Made by a program: the position numbers and the translations under genes. Below the pieces are notes generated by a model. The model saw only the letters and a list, made by a program, of their open reading frames with translations. It had not been told where the DNA came from and made no database searches. This document shows, in pieces, positions 34,426 to 43,473 of a stretch of DNA of 64,000 nucleotides. Position 1 is the stretch's first letter. Every line of letters starts with the position of its first letter. Origin of the DNA: Amycolatopsis endophytica (GTDB lineage Bacteria; Actinomycetota; Actinomycetes; Mycobacteriales; Pseudonocardiaceae); assembly GCF_013410405.1 (NCBI RefSeq), contig NZ_JACCFK010000001.1, positions 2,356,001 through 2,420,000 of the forward strand, read 5' to 3'.

Positions 34426-35142
34426 TCACCGACGGCAGGTGCGGGGGCAGCCGTCGCACAGGGGCTGGTCCGGCAGCAGGTACGAGAAGCAGCAGCTCTC
34501 CCGCCGCCGGGCCCAGCCGTCGTCCGTCCTGCGCAGGCGGGTCGAGGTGGTCAGCGGCGGATAGTGCTCGCCGAGCACCAGCGCGGCGTCGGTGACACCG
34601 GCCTCCTCGTCGCCCGCGAACAACCCGGCCCACCACAGGGTGCTGTCCAGCGCATCCGTCGCCGCGGCCCACAGCATCCGGCGGCCCAGACGGCTGAGCG
34701 GGGCGTAGGCCTGCACGAACCGCGTGGCGTGCGCCGTGTAGCGGGCGCGGAGCACGGCGGCGAGTGCCTTCTCGTCGGCGACGACCGTCGCCTCGGGCAG
34801 GCCCGCCGCCGGATCGCCGGGCAGGCAGTAGAACTCCCGGCCCAGTATGGCGATCCCTTCCGGGTGCGGCCGGTCGGCGCAGAGGCGGAAGGCGAGTTCA
34901 CCCGGCCGGAGCATGGGTACTCGCCGTTCGTGGTGGAGCAGCAACGCGCCGGTGAACGCCGGAACGTGCAGGTACCACGACATCACGAAGCCGGCCGTCG
35001 TCCGTTCGGGTGCCTCGCCGAAGTTGGCCCGGAGCCACTCGCCGAGCAGCTTGCGCCACACGTCGAACCGCGCGGTGTCGTCCAGGAGGTCGGAGCAGTG
35101 CTGCCAGCTCCCGGTCGCGGGCACGTCCGTGCGCACCTCCAT
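34426..35142 (-). CDS. FhuF-like ferric siderophore reductase with (2Fe-2S) motif
   Basis: The C-terminal CC-x10-C-x2-C pattern (CCFSYLLPDQPLCDGC) is that of FhuF-type reductases, which release iron from imported siderophores. The upstream body is helical with no membrane segment. An iron-box lies at 35234-35252, so the gene should be repressed by an IdeR/DmdR1-type regulator when iron is plentiful. The frame stays open past ATG 35142 to ATC 35205, which has GGGAGG 6 bases upstream and may be the true start (21 more residues). It stands alone. Confidence 0.85.
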   Translation of the reverse strand: MEVRTDVPATGSWQHCSDLLDDTARFDVWRKLLGEWLRANFGEAPERTTAGFVMSWYLHVPAFTGALLLHHERRVPMLRPGELAFRLCADRPHPEGIAILGREFYCLPGDPAAGLPEATVVADEKALAAVLRARYTAHATRFVQAYAPLSRLGRRMLWAAATDALDSTLWWAGLFAGDEEAGVTDAALVLGEHYPPLTTSTRLRRTDDGWARRRESCCFSYLLPDQPLCDGCPRTCRR

Positions 35143-35233
35143 GCGGTGCTGCAGCGCGGCGACCCGGGTGACGGACGCGTCGAGAGCGCCCAGCGCGGTG
35201 TCGATGGCGAACCTCCCTGCTCCATCCGGGTGG

Positions 35234-35252
35234 TTAGGTTGGCCTTACCTTA
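35234..35252 (-). promoter_or_regulatory. Iron box (IdeR/DmdR1-type operator)
   Basis: TTAGGTTGGCCTTACCTTA matches the 19-base consensus TTAGGTTAGGCTAACCTAA at 15 positions. It lies just upstream of the FhuF-like gene, over the likely minus-strand TAAGGT -10 element. Confidence 0.75.
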
Positions 35253-35462
35253 CTCACTCCGGGTGAAAGCACCAGTCCGGTCCCCGGATCGGGGTGTTCG
35301 CGGTGAGCGGACAAACAGGCTCTTGCGGAATCGCCGGGAGAAGTCCCGCGTTGGACCATTACGTCAGCTACCAGCGCAGACGTCCCGCCGGAAGTCTCCG
35401 GCACTTACACCAGCTGTGACCTGAACCGCCCCAGTGGTAGTCCGGTGCGACCGCATGGCTAC

Positions 35463-35468
35463 TACAGT
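35463..35468 (+). promoter_or_regulatory. -10 element of the clpC promoter
   Basis: TACAGT predicts a start near 35475 and a leader of about 65 bases. I could not find a convincing ClgR box in the 35253-35539 gap, which otherwise shows nothing. Confidence 0.35.
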
Positions 35469-35539
35469 GGACTCACGGTGCTGAACCCGTCGCGAGGCGA
35501 TGGGTGCTCACCGCCGGCGCAGCAGTCGAGGGAGTGGGA

Positions 35540-38092
35540 ATGTTCGAGAGGTTCACCGACCGCGCGAGGCGGGTGGTCGTCCTGGCCCAGGAAGAGGCCC
35601 GGATGCTCAACCACAACTACATCGGCACCGAGCACATCCTCCTGGGCCTGATCCACGAGGGTGAGGGTGTCGCCGCCAAGGCGCTCGAATCGTTGGGTAT
35701 CGCGCTGGAAGGCGTCCGCCAGCAGGTCGAGGAGATCATCGGCCAGGGTCAGCAGGCGCCGAGCGGGCACATCCCGTTCACCCCGCGTGCGAAGAAGGTG
35801 CTCGAGCTGTCGCTGCGTGAAGCGCTGCAGCTGGGCCACAACTACATCGGCACCGAGCACATCCTGCTGGGCCTGATCCGCGAAGGCGAAGGCGTGGCCG
35901 CGCAGGTGCTGGTCAAGCTGGGCGCGGACCTGAACCGGGTTCGCCAGCAGGTGCTGCAGCTGCTCTCGGGTTACCAGGGCAAGGAGCCAGCCGAGGCCGG
36001 TGCCGGCCGCGGCGAGGGCACCCCGTCGTCCTCGCTGGTGCTCGACCAGTTCGGCCGCAACCTCACCCAGTCGGCGCGTGAGGGCAAGCTGGACCCGGTG
36101 ATCGGGCGCGGCAAGGAGATCGAGCGGGTCATGCAGGTGCTGTCGCGGCGCACCAAGAACAACCCGGTGCTGATCGGCGAGCCCGGTGTCGGCAAGACCG
36201 CCGTGGTGGAGGGCCTGGCCCAGAACATCGTCAAGGGTGAAGTGCCCGAGACGTTGAAGGACAAGCAGCTCTACACGCTGGACCTGGGTTCGCTGGTCGC
36301 CGGGTCGCGCTACCGCGGTGACTTCGAAGAGCGCTTGAAGAAGGTGCTCAAGGAGATCAAGACCCGCGGCGACATCATCCTGTTCATCGACGAGCTGCAC
36401 ACGCTCGTCGGCGCGGGTGCCGCCGAGGGCGCGATCGACGCCGCCTCGATCCTGAAGCCGATGCTGGCCCGTGGCGAGCTGCAGACCATCGGTGCGACCA
36501 CGCTCGAGGAGTACCGCAAGTACATCGAGAAGGACGCCGCGCTGGAGCGCCGCTTCCAGCCGATCCAGGTCGGTGAGCCCTCGCTGGAACACACCATCGA
36601 GATCCTCAAGGGCCTGCGGGACCGCTACGAGGCGCACCACCGCGTGTCGATCACCGACTCGGCGCTGGTCGCCGCGGCCACCCTGGCCGACCGCTACATC
36701 AACGACCGGTTCCTGCCGGACAAGGCGATCGACCTGATCGACGAGGCCGGTGCCCGCATGCGCATCCGCCGCATGACCGCGCCGCCGGACCTGCGCGAGT
36801 TCGACGAGAAGATCGCCAACGTGCGCCGCGACAAGGAGTCCGCGATCGACGCGCAGGACTTCGAGCGCGCCGCCCGGCTGCGGGACGAGGAGAAGAACCT
36901 CCTCGCGCAGAAGTCCGAGCGGGAGAAGCAGTGGAAGGACGGCGACCTCGACGTCGTCGCCGAGGTCGACGACGAGCAGATCGCCGAGGTCCTGGCCAAC
37001 TGGACCGGCATCCCGGTGTTCAAGCTCACCGAGGAGGAGACCACCCGTCTGCTCCGCATGGAGGACGAGCTGCACAAGCGGATCATCGGCCAGGAAGACG
37101 CCGTCAAGGCCGTCTCCCAGGCGATCCGCCGCACCCGCGCCGGCCTGAAGGACCCCAAGCGCCCGTCCGGTTCGTTCATCTTCGCCGGCCCCTCCGGTGT
37201 CGGTAAGACCGAGCTGTCCAAGGCGCTGGCGAACTTCCTGTTCGGCGAGGACGACGCGCTCATCCAGATCGACATGGGCGAGTTCCACGACCGCTACACC
37301 GCCTCGCGGCTCTTCGGTGCCCCTCCCGGGTACGTCGGCTACGAGGAGGGTGGCCAGCTGACCGAGAAGGTCCGCCGCAAGCCCTTCTCCGTGGTCCTGT
37401 TCGACGAGATCGAGAAGGCCCACCAGGAGATCTACAACACGCTCCTGCAGGTGCTGGAGGACGGGCGGCTCACCGACGGTCAGGGCCGCACGGTCGACTT
37501 CAAGAACACGGTGCTGATCTTCACCTCGAACCTGGGCACCTCCGACATCTCCAAGACCGTCAGCCTGGGCTTCTCTTCCGGTAACGACGAGGGATCGCGT
37601 TACGAGAAGATGAAGCAGAAGGTCAACGAGGAGATGAAGAAGCACTTCCGGCCCGAGTTCCTCAACCGGATCGACGACATCATCGTCTTCCACCAGCTCA
37701 CCCAGGATCAGATCATCCAGATGGTCGACCTGATGGCGACGCGGGTGGAGACCCAGCTCAAGGCCAAGGACATGGCTCTGGAGCTGACCGGCAAGGCGAA
37801 GGCGCTGCTGGCCAAGCGCGGCTTCGACCCGGTGCTCGGCGCCCGTCCGCTGCGCCGGACCATCCAGCGGGAGATCGAGGACCAGCTGTCCGAGAAGATC
37901 CTGTTCGGCGAGGTCGAGCCGGGCCAGATCGTGATCGTCGACGTTGAAGGCTGGAGCGGCAACCCCGAAGACCGCGACGACGAAGCCCGCTTCGTCTTCC
38001 GCGGCGAGGTCAAGCCCGCCGACGTCCCGGACGCCCCGCCGGTCTCGATCGGCGCGGGTTCGCACGAGGACGACGCCGAGGGCGAGCGCTGA
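35540..38092 (+). CDS. clpC: ATP-dependent Clp protease ATP-binding subunit ClpC
   Basis: The 850-residue unfoldase feeds ClpP1P2. Two Clp N-repeats (about 1-145, both with [13 protein letters not shown]) precede two AAA+ domains with Walker A GEPGVGKT (about 213) and GPSGVGKT (about 550). A UVR-type coiled middle domain lies between ([17 protein letters not shown]). The product closely resembles mycobacterial ClpC1, the target of cyclomarin-type drugs. GGAGTGGGA precedes the ATG. It is a single gene. Confidence 0.97.
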   Translation: MFERFTDRARRVVVLAQEEARMLNHNYIGTEHILLGLIHEGEGVAAKALESLGIALEGVRQQVEEIIGQGQQAPSGHIPFTPRAKKVLELSLREALQLGHNYIGTEHILLGLIREGEGVAAQVLVKLGADLNRVRQQVLQLLSGYQGKEPAEAGAGRGEGTPSSSLVLDQFGRNLTQSAREGKLDPVIGRGKEIERVMQVLSRRTKNNPVLIGEPGVGKTAVVEGLAQNIVKGEVPETLKDKQLYTLDLGSLVAGSRYRGDFEERLKKVLKEIKTRGDIILFIDELHTLVGAGAAEGAIDAASILKPMLARGELQTIGATTLEEYRKYIEKDAALERRFQPIQVGEPSLEHTIEILKGLRDRYEAHHRVSITDSALVAAATLADRYINDRFLPDKAIDLIDEAGARMRIRRMTAPPDLREFDEKIANVRRDKESAIDAQDFERAARLRDEEKNLLAQKSEREKQWKDGDLDVVAEVDDEQIAEVLANWTGIPVFKLTEEETTRLLRMEDELHKRIIGQEDAVKAVSQAIRRTRAGLKDPKRPSGSFIFAGPSGVGKTELSKALANFLFGEDDALIQIDMGEFHDRYTASRLFGAPPGYVGYEEGGQLTEKVRRKPFSVVLFDEIEKAHQEIYNTLLQVLEDGRLTDGQGRTVDFKNTVLIFTSNLGTSDISKTVSLGFSSGNDEGSRYEKMKQKVNEEMKKHFRPEFLNRIDDIIVFHQLTQDQIIQMVDLMATRVETQLKAKDMALELTGKAKALLAKRGFDPVLGARPLRRTIQREIEDQLSEKILFGEVEPGQIVIVDVEGWSGNPEDRDDEARFVFRGEVKPADVPDAPPVSIGAGSHEDDAEGER

Positions 38093-38113
38093 TCTCGTAG
38101 GCAGCCGAAGCGG

Positions 38114-38155
38114 GTGCCCCCAGGGACTGGTTCCCTGGGGGCACTTCGCGTTTTT
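38114..38155 (+). terminator. Terminator of clpC
   Basis: GTGCCCCCAGGGA pairs with TCCCTGGGGGCAC (13 bp, 5-base loop). A TTTTT run follows 6 bases later. Confidence 0.8.
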
Positions 38156-38175
38156 CGGGGCAACCGCACCGGGCG

Positions 38176-38310
38176 GTGGACGAGTGGTTCGTGGCGTTGT
38201 GCCGAACCGACCCGCGCACCTGGTGGAAGCGGCCGTTGACGGGCGATACTGCTCGTCGCCGGGGACAAGGCCGGTAGCTGGAAGCGTTGGTACGACATGG
38301 CGGGGCGCGA
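38176..38310 (+). pseudogene. Remnant of a HigB/RelE-type toxin (Gp49-like)
   Basis: Frame 38176 reads VDEWFVALCRTDPRT, the usual start of HigB-like toxins, and stops at TAG. In another frame, from 38240, RAILLVAGDKAGSWKRWYD matches the conserved C-terminal part of the same family. The core between them (about 40 residues) is missing and the frames disagree, so the gene has lost an internal piece and is dead. No antitoxin is next to it. The rest of the gap to 38579 has an open frame after WYD without recognisable content and no other signal. Confidence 0.65.
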
Positions 38311-38579
38311 CGTGGAGGTGGTCCACGCGGAGGCGGCCGGGGCCTTCGGCGACCGCGACGTGACCGTGGCGGTGAGTGAACCGGCCAGCCGCTCCGCCTG
38401 AGCGCCGCAACGTCCGCGCCTCCGGTCACGACTTCCCTGGGGGCGTTCGTCCGCCCGAACCTCCTGCGCGGCGGGAGCTGACGTGGCTCGACCTCGCCGG
38501 GAGCGGCCGCCACCGCGGGACGGTCGGTTACTTCGAGCGGAGCCTCAAGCCCGCCGCCTGATCTGGAACAGTGGTACCC

Positions 38580-41500
38580 GTGCGGGTGACACTGCTCGGC
38601 CCGGTCCGGGCCCAGGCTGACGACGGCACGCCGATCGACATCGGTGGTGCCCGCCTGCGCATGCTCCTGGCCCGGCTCGCGCTCGACTGCGGCCGCCCGG
38701 TCGGCACCGACGCGCTGATCGACGGCCTGTGGGGTGCCGAGTCGCCGGCGGACGCGGCGAACGCGCTGCAGTCGCTGGTCTCCCGGCTGCGCCGCACCCT
38801 GGGCGGCGCCGCGATGATCAGCTCGGCCTCGGGCGGCTACACCCTCGACGCGGAGGTCGACGCCCGGCGGTTCGAGGAGCTGTCCGCGCGGGGCAGACGG
38901 GAGCTGGTGGCGGGCCGGTGCGGCGAGGCCGCCGCGCTGCTCACCGAAGCGCTCGCGCTGTGGCGGGGCGACGCGCTGGCCGACGTGCGCGACGCGCCGT
39001 TCGCGCAGGCGCCCGCCACCCGGTTGGAGGACCTGCGGTTCGCCGCGCTGGAGGACCGCTTCGACGCCGAACTGGCGCTCGGGCGGCACGCCGACGTCCT
39101 CGCGGACCTGGAGGCGGCGGGCGAGGCGCATCCGCTGCGGGAGCGACTCGCGGCGCTGCGGATGCGGGCGTTGTCCGCGGCCGGTCGCCAGGCCGACGCG
39201 CTGGCCTTGTTCGAACGCACTCGCGCCACGCTGGCCGACGAGCTGGGCGTCGACCCGTCCGCCGAACTCCGGGACGCGCACCTGGCTGTCCTGCGCGGGG
39301 AGACGGCGCCGCCGCGGGCCGAGTCGGTCCTGCCGGTCCGGTTGACCAGCTTCGTCGGGCGGGACCGGGAACTGGAGCGGGTCGCCCAGGCGCTGTCGTC
39401 GTCGCGGCTGGTCACGCTCGTCGGGCCGGGCGGCGCGGGCAAGACGCGTCTCGCGACCGAGGCCGCGGAACGCCATCCGGGGCGGGCGTGGTTCGTCGCG
39501 CTCGCCGGTGTCCGCGACGCCGGGGACGTCGCGGGCGCGATCCTGGGCGCACTGGGCTCGCTCGACTTTCACATGGCGAACGCGCGGGTGCCGCCACCGG
39601 ACGCGCTGGGCCGGGTCGTGGAGCTGCTCGGCGGCGAATCGCTGCTGGTGCTGGACAACTGCGAACACGTCGTCGACACGGTCGCCGACGTGGCGTTCGA
39701 GCTGCTCGCCCGCGTGCCGGGCCTGCGGATACTGGCCACCAGCAGGGAACCGCTCGCGATCACCGGCGAGTCGCTGTGCCCGGTCGGTCCGCTGGAGGTC
39801 GCCGAGGCGGTCCGGTTGTTCACCGACCGCGCGCTCGCCGTCCGGCCGGGTTTCACGCTCGACGGGTCCACTTCGGACGCGGTCGCGGAGATCTGCGAGC
39901 GCCTGGACGGGATGCCGCTCGCGCTGGAGCTGGCCGCGGCGAAGCTGCGGTCGATGACGGCGGAGCAGATCGCGCGCAAGCTCGACGACCGCTTCCGGCT
40001 CCTCAGTTCCGGCAGCCGCACCGCGATGCCACGGCAGCGCACGCTACGTGCCGTCGTCGAGTGGAGCTGGGACCTGCTGGAGAAACCGGAACGGATCCTC
40101 GCCCGGCGGCTCGCGGTGTTCACCGGTGGCGCGACGGTGGCCGCGGCCGAAGCCGTGTGCGCCGACGAGCTGTTGCCGGCCGAGGACGTCCTCTACGTGC
40201 TGGGGTCGCTGGTCGAGAAGTCCATTGTGGATGCGGTGTCCGCGGGTGGGGAACCGCGCTACCGGATGCTGGAGACGATCCGCGTCTACGGCGCCGAACG
40301 GCTCGACGAGGCCGGGGAACGGGACGAGGTGGCGCAGCGGTTCACGGCGTACTTCCTCGCACTGGCCGAGGAGAACGAGCCGCGGATCCGCACCGGTGAC
40401 CAGCTCCACGCGATCGAGGTGTTCGCCGTCGAGCAGGACAACCTGATGACGGCCCTGCGCGGCGCGCTCGACGCCCGGGACGCCGTCACCGCGAGCAGGC
40501 TGATCCTCGCCGACCTCTGGTACTGGGTGATCCGGTCCTACCACCGCGAACCGGCGCCGTTGCTGGAAGAGGTGCTGAGCCTCGGTGACGCCCTGCCCGC
40601 CGACGTGCGCGCGTGCCTGAACCTCATGTACACGATCATGAGCAGCGTTCCGCTGGTCCGGCGGCCCGATCTGGCCTCGGTGGTGGACGAGTGCGAGCGC
40701 ACCGGCGCGCTGGAGCGGTTCCCGATGCTGGCGCTGGCCGTGCCGATGGTCTGTTTCCTCGGCGGGGAGGTGGAGCTGGCGAAGGAGAAGATCGAGCGGA
40801 CTCTGCGGCACTCGGACCCGTGGGCCGCCGCGTGCGCGCGCTGGGCCGAGGGCTTCATGGCCGACCAGAACGGTGACCTGGTCCGCGGTGAGCGGGCGCG
40901 GGAGCTGGCGCTGGCGGGGTTCCGGGAGTGCGGCGACCGGTGGGGCACGGCGATGACGCTCTCGATGCAGGCGGAGTCGCGTTCCCTGCGGGGCGACCAC
41001 GCGGCGGCCATCGCCGGATTCGAGGAGGGCCTGGCGATGGCGCGTGAGCTGGCGTCCACCGAAGACACCGTGCAGCAGTTGACACAACTGGCCGACGAGC
41101 GGATGCGGATCGGGGACACCGAGGGCGCCTGGCGGGACGTCACGGAGGCCGACCGGGTCGCGGGGGACAAGATCGACCAGCGTGCGATGGTGGCCCTGCG
41201 CCGGTGCGATCTGGCGCGCCGGAGCGGGAACTTCGCGCTGGCGCACGAGGAGCTCGACTGGCTCAGGGACAACACCCCGCGGATCCCGTTTCCGGTCGAC
41301 ATGGCGGGGGAGCTCATCGCGGTCAAGGGTGCGTCGCTGCTGGCGTCCGAGGGGCGGCCCGCGGAAGCCTGGCCGCTGTTGCCGCGGGCGCTGCGCTCGT
41401 CCGCCGAGCGGCGGGACCTGCCGGACGTCGCGAACATGACCGCGGTGGTGGCCCGTGTCTTCCACGCGGAGGGCGATCCGGAGCGCGCCGCGTGGGCGCT

Positions 41501-41687
41501 CGGGCTGACCGAAGCGGTTCGCCGCGTCTTCGACCGGGGTGACCCGGAACTGCGGGCGATGATCGCTTCGCTGCGCGCCGAACTCGGTGACGACGCGTAC
41601 GAGGCGGCCTATCAGCGCGGCTCGGCCCTCACCACGGACGAGGCGATCGAGGCGGTCAAGGCCGCGATAGCCGATCGAGCCCGGTGA
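38580..41687 (+). CDS. SARP/AfsR-type regulator with BTAD and NB-ARC-like ATPase domains
   Basis: The 1035-residue protein begins with an OmpR-like winged helix (about 1-85, VRVTLLGPV). A bacterial transcriptional activator domain follows (about 90-235, with ADELGVDPSAELRDAHLAVL). The ATPase domain has Walker A GPGGAGKT (about 282), Walker B LLVLDNCEHV and the GLPL-like motif DGMPLALELAAAKL. The C-terminal third is helical and TPR-like. Such proteins activate secondary-metabolite or stress genes. No biosynthetic cluster is adjacent, so the target is unknown. GTG 38571 is an alternative start. Its 3' end overlaps the convergent SDR gene by 32 bases. Confidence 0.9.
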   Translation: MRVTLLGPVRAQADDGTPIDIGGARLRMLLARLALDCGRPVGTDALIDGLWGAESPADAANALQSLVSRLRRTLGGAAMISSASGGYTLDAEVDARRFEELSARGRRELVAGRCGEAAALLTEALALWRGDALADVRDAPFAQAPATRLEDLRFAALEDRFDAELALGRHADVLADLEAAGEAHPLRERLAALRMRALSAAGRQADALALFERTRATLADELGVDPSAELRDAHLAVLRGETAPPRAESVLPVRLTSFVGRDRELERVAQALSSSRLVTLVGPGGAGKTRLATEAAERHPGRAWFVALAGVRDAGDVAGAILGALGSLDFHMANARVPPPDALGRVVELLGGESLLVLDNCEHVVDTVADVAFELLARVPGLRILATSREPLAITGESLCPVGPLEVAEAVRLFTDRALAVRPGFTLDGSTSDAVAEICERLDGMPLALELAAAKLRSMTAEQIARKLDDRFRLLSSGSRTAMPRQRTLRAVVEWSWDLLEKPERILARRLAVFTGGATVAAAEAVCADELLPAEDVLYVLGSLVEKSIVDAVSAGGEPRYRMLETIRVYGAERLDEAGERDEVAQRFTAYFLALAEENEPRIRTGDQLHAIEVFAVEQDNLMTALRGALDARDAVTASRLILADLWYWVIRSYHREPAPLLEEVLSLGDALPADVRACLNLMYTIMSSVPLVRRPDLASVVDECERTGALERFPMLALAVPMVCFLGGEVELAKEKIERTLRHSDPWAAACARWAEGFMADQNGDLVRGERARELALAGFRECGDRWGTAMTLSMQAESRSLRGDHAAAIAGFEEGLAMARELASTEDTVQQLTQLADERMRIGDTEGAWRDVTEADRVAGDKIDQRAMVALRRCDLARRSGNFALAHEELDWLRDNTPRIPFPVDMAGELIAVKGASLLASEGRPAEAWPLLPRALRSSAERRDLPDVANMTAVVARVFHAEGDPERAAWALGLTEAVRRVFDRGDPELRAMIASLRAELGDDAYEAAYQRGSALTTDEAIEAVKAAIADRAR

Positions 41688-42582
41688 GTTCGGCGGAGAG
41701 CGTCCACAGCCGGGCGGCCTGCTCCGGATCGATGGCGTGCTCGCGGACGCCGGTCCACTCGCCCTCCGCCGGTGCCGGTTCGGCGATGTCGCAGTCCTCG
41801 CAGTAGAGCCCGCCCATACCGTCCAGTCGCGGTGAGGTGGCCGCCCACACCTGTGTCGCGGCGCCCTGCTCCGGCGACCGGTAGCCGGCGTCGTCGCCAT
41901 CGAACCCGGCGAAATCCTCGCGGGTGAGGTGCCGCCCGAGTTCGGTGCGGATCCGCCCTGGGTGCACGGCGAACGCCCGCACGCCCCGGTCCCGCGCGAG
42001 CGTGTCCAGGTGCACGGCGAAGAGCACGTTGGCGGTTTTGGCCTGGCCGTAGGCCAGCCACTTGTCGTAGCCGTGCTCGAAGTGCACGTCGTCCCACCGG
42101 ATCCCGGAGAAGTGGTGGCCGCGTGAGGAAACCATCACCACTCGCGCTCCCGGGCGGACCGCGGGCCACAGCAGGTTGACCAGTGCGTGGTGGCCGAGGT
42201 GGTTGATGGCGAACTGTGCCTCCCACCCCGGGCCGACGCGGGTCTCCGGGCAGGCCATGATCCCGGCGTTGCCGATCAGGAGGTCGATGCCGCGGCCCGA
42301 CGCGAGGAAGTCTTCGGCGAAGGTGCGGACGCTGTCCTGGTCGGCCAGGTCGAGCCGTCCGACCTCGACCCCGGGCAACGCCTTCGCGGCCACTTCCGGG
42401 CGCCGTGCCGGCACCACGACGTGCGCGCCGACGGCGGAAAGCGCTTTCGTGGTCTCCAGTCCGAGGCCGGAGTAGCCGCCGGTGACGAGCGCGAGTTTGC
42501 CGCGCAGATCCACCCCGGCCAGCACGTCCGAGGCGGTGCTGCCCGCGTCGAAACCCGAGCCGATCCTGCGCTGTCCGGTCAT
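41656..42582 (-). CDS. Short-chain dehydrogenase/reductase (retinol-dehydrogenase-like)
   Basis: The 308-residue protein has the cofactor motif TGGYSGLG, NAG, the catalytic serine in VMVSSRGHH and YGQAK for the Tyr-Lys pair. An arginine two residues after the first acidic position (PARRPE) suggests NADP(H). It is longer than classical SDRs and resembles the oxidoreductases near SDR/WW-domain reductases. It is preceded by a MerR-type promoter and is probably leaderless. Confidence 0.88.
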   Translation of the reverse strand: MTGQRRIGSGFDAGSTASDVLAGVDLRGKLALVTGGYSGLGLETTKALSAVGAHVVVPARRPEVAAKALPGVEVGRLDLADQDSVRTFAEDFLASGRGIDLLIGNAGIMACPETRVGPGWEAQFAINHLGHHALVNLLWPAVRPGARVVMVSSRGHHFSGIRWDDVHFEHGYDKWLAYGQAKTANVLFAVHLDTLARDRGVRAFAVHPGRIRTELGRHLTREDFAGFDGDDAGYRSPEQGAATQVWAATSPRLDGMGGLYCEDCDIAEPAPAEGEWTGVREHAIDPEQAARLWTLSAELTGLDRLSRP

Positions 42583-42589
42583 GATCGCC

Positions 42590-42620
42590 AGAGTAGGAGC
42601 TGGAGTGCGCTCCAGCGCAA
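42590..42620 (-). promoter_or_regulatory. MerR-type promoter of the SDR gene
   Basis: Minus strand: TTGCGC (42615-42620), a 19-base spacer, TACTCT (42590-42595), then 7 bases to the ATG. The overlong spacer contains the perfect dyad GCTGGAG-TGCG-CTCCAGC (42599-42616). This is the classical layout for activation by a MerR protein through DNA twisting. Confidence 0.7.
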
Positions 42621-42672
42621 GCGAAAAGGGCTCCGCCGGACCCCCTGGTACCGGCGGAGCCCCCGCCCCGCG

Positions 42673-43473
42673 TCAGGCCACGCGCCGCTTGTAGGCGCTC
42701 ATCGCCAGCGGGAAGAACACCGCGACGATCCCGGCCAGCCACGCCAGCGCCCCCAGCAGCGGCCCGGCCACCGCGCCGCCGTTGAGCAGCCCGCGCATGG
42801 TGTCGGCGAGCAGGCTCACCGGGCTGATGTCCGACCACGCCCGAAGCCAGGCGGGCATCGTGTCGGACGGGACGAACACGTTGCTGCCGAAGGTGATCGG
42901 CATCATGATCGCCACCATCACGCCCTGCACGGCGCCGGGACTGCGCATCAGCATCCCGACGAACACCGCGATCCAGCAGAAGCACAGCCCCGCCAGCAGC
43001 ATCAGCGCGACGCCGACCAGCAGCGAACCGACGTCGGTGTGCAGGCGGTACCCCATGGCCATGCCGGCGACCAGCAGCACCGTGAGCGCCACCGCGTACC
43101 GCACGACGTCCGACACCACCGAACCGACCAGCGGCGCGGACCGGGCGATCGGCATGGCGCGGAACCGGTCGAACACGCCCTTCGTGACGTCGGTGTTGAG
43201 CGAGGTCCCGGTCGCCAGGCTCGCGAACACCGTGTTCTGCACCATCAGCGCGGGCACCAGCACCTCGATGTAGGCGCTGGTGTTCCCGGCGATCGCGCCG
43301 CCGAAGAGGTAGCCGAACATCAGCAGGAACAGGATCGGCTGGATCGTCACGTCGGCCAGCTGTTCCGGGTTCTTGCGGATTTTCAGCACACCGCGCCAGG
43401 CCAGGGTGAACCCGTCCTGCAGCGCCTTGGCCGGGCTGATGCGCCGGGGGAGATCGAGAACGGCGGCGGTCAC
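42673..43473 (-). CDS. ABC-2 type permease (DrrB-like)
   Basis: The 266-residue protein has six transmembrane helices and the ABC-2 family block RFRAMPIARSAPLVG. It also has LATGTSLNTDVTKGVFDR, typical of daunorubicin-resistance-type exporters. Its GTG start overlaps the stop of the ATPase gene, so the two form one exporter. The last helix ends shortly before the C-terminus. The exported compound is unknown. Confidence 0.88.
   Translation of the reverse strand: MTAAVLDLPRRISPAKALQDGFTLAWRGVLKIRKNPEQLADVTIQPILFLLMFGYLFGGAIAGNTSAYIEVLVPALMVQNTVFASLATGTSLNTDVTKGVFDRFRAMPIARSAPLVGSVVSDVVRYAVALTVLLVAGMAMGYRLHTDVGSLLVGVALMLLAGLCFCWIAVFVGMLMRSPGAVQGVMVAIMMPITFGSNVFVPSDTMPAWLRAWSDISPVSLLADTMRGLLNGGAVAGPLLGALAWLAGIVAVFFPLAMSAYKRRVA

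Noticed and set aside
35253..35539. ClgR operator upstream of clpC
   Set aside because: ClgR control of clpC is known in actinobacteria, but I could not find a convincing match to its palindrome in this gap.
35462..38410. A 982-residue open frame on the minus strand across clpC
   Set aside because: It is the antisense shadow of clpC. Composition is Arg/Gly/Val/Leu-rich with no domain, and high-GC coding sequence commonly leaves such frames open.
38402..38579. Short frame ending LAGSGRHRGTVGYFERSLKPAA before the SARP gene
   Set aside because: No ribosome site, no recognisable family and no clear start; it may be debris from the same decayed segment as the HigB relic, but I cannot support a gene.
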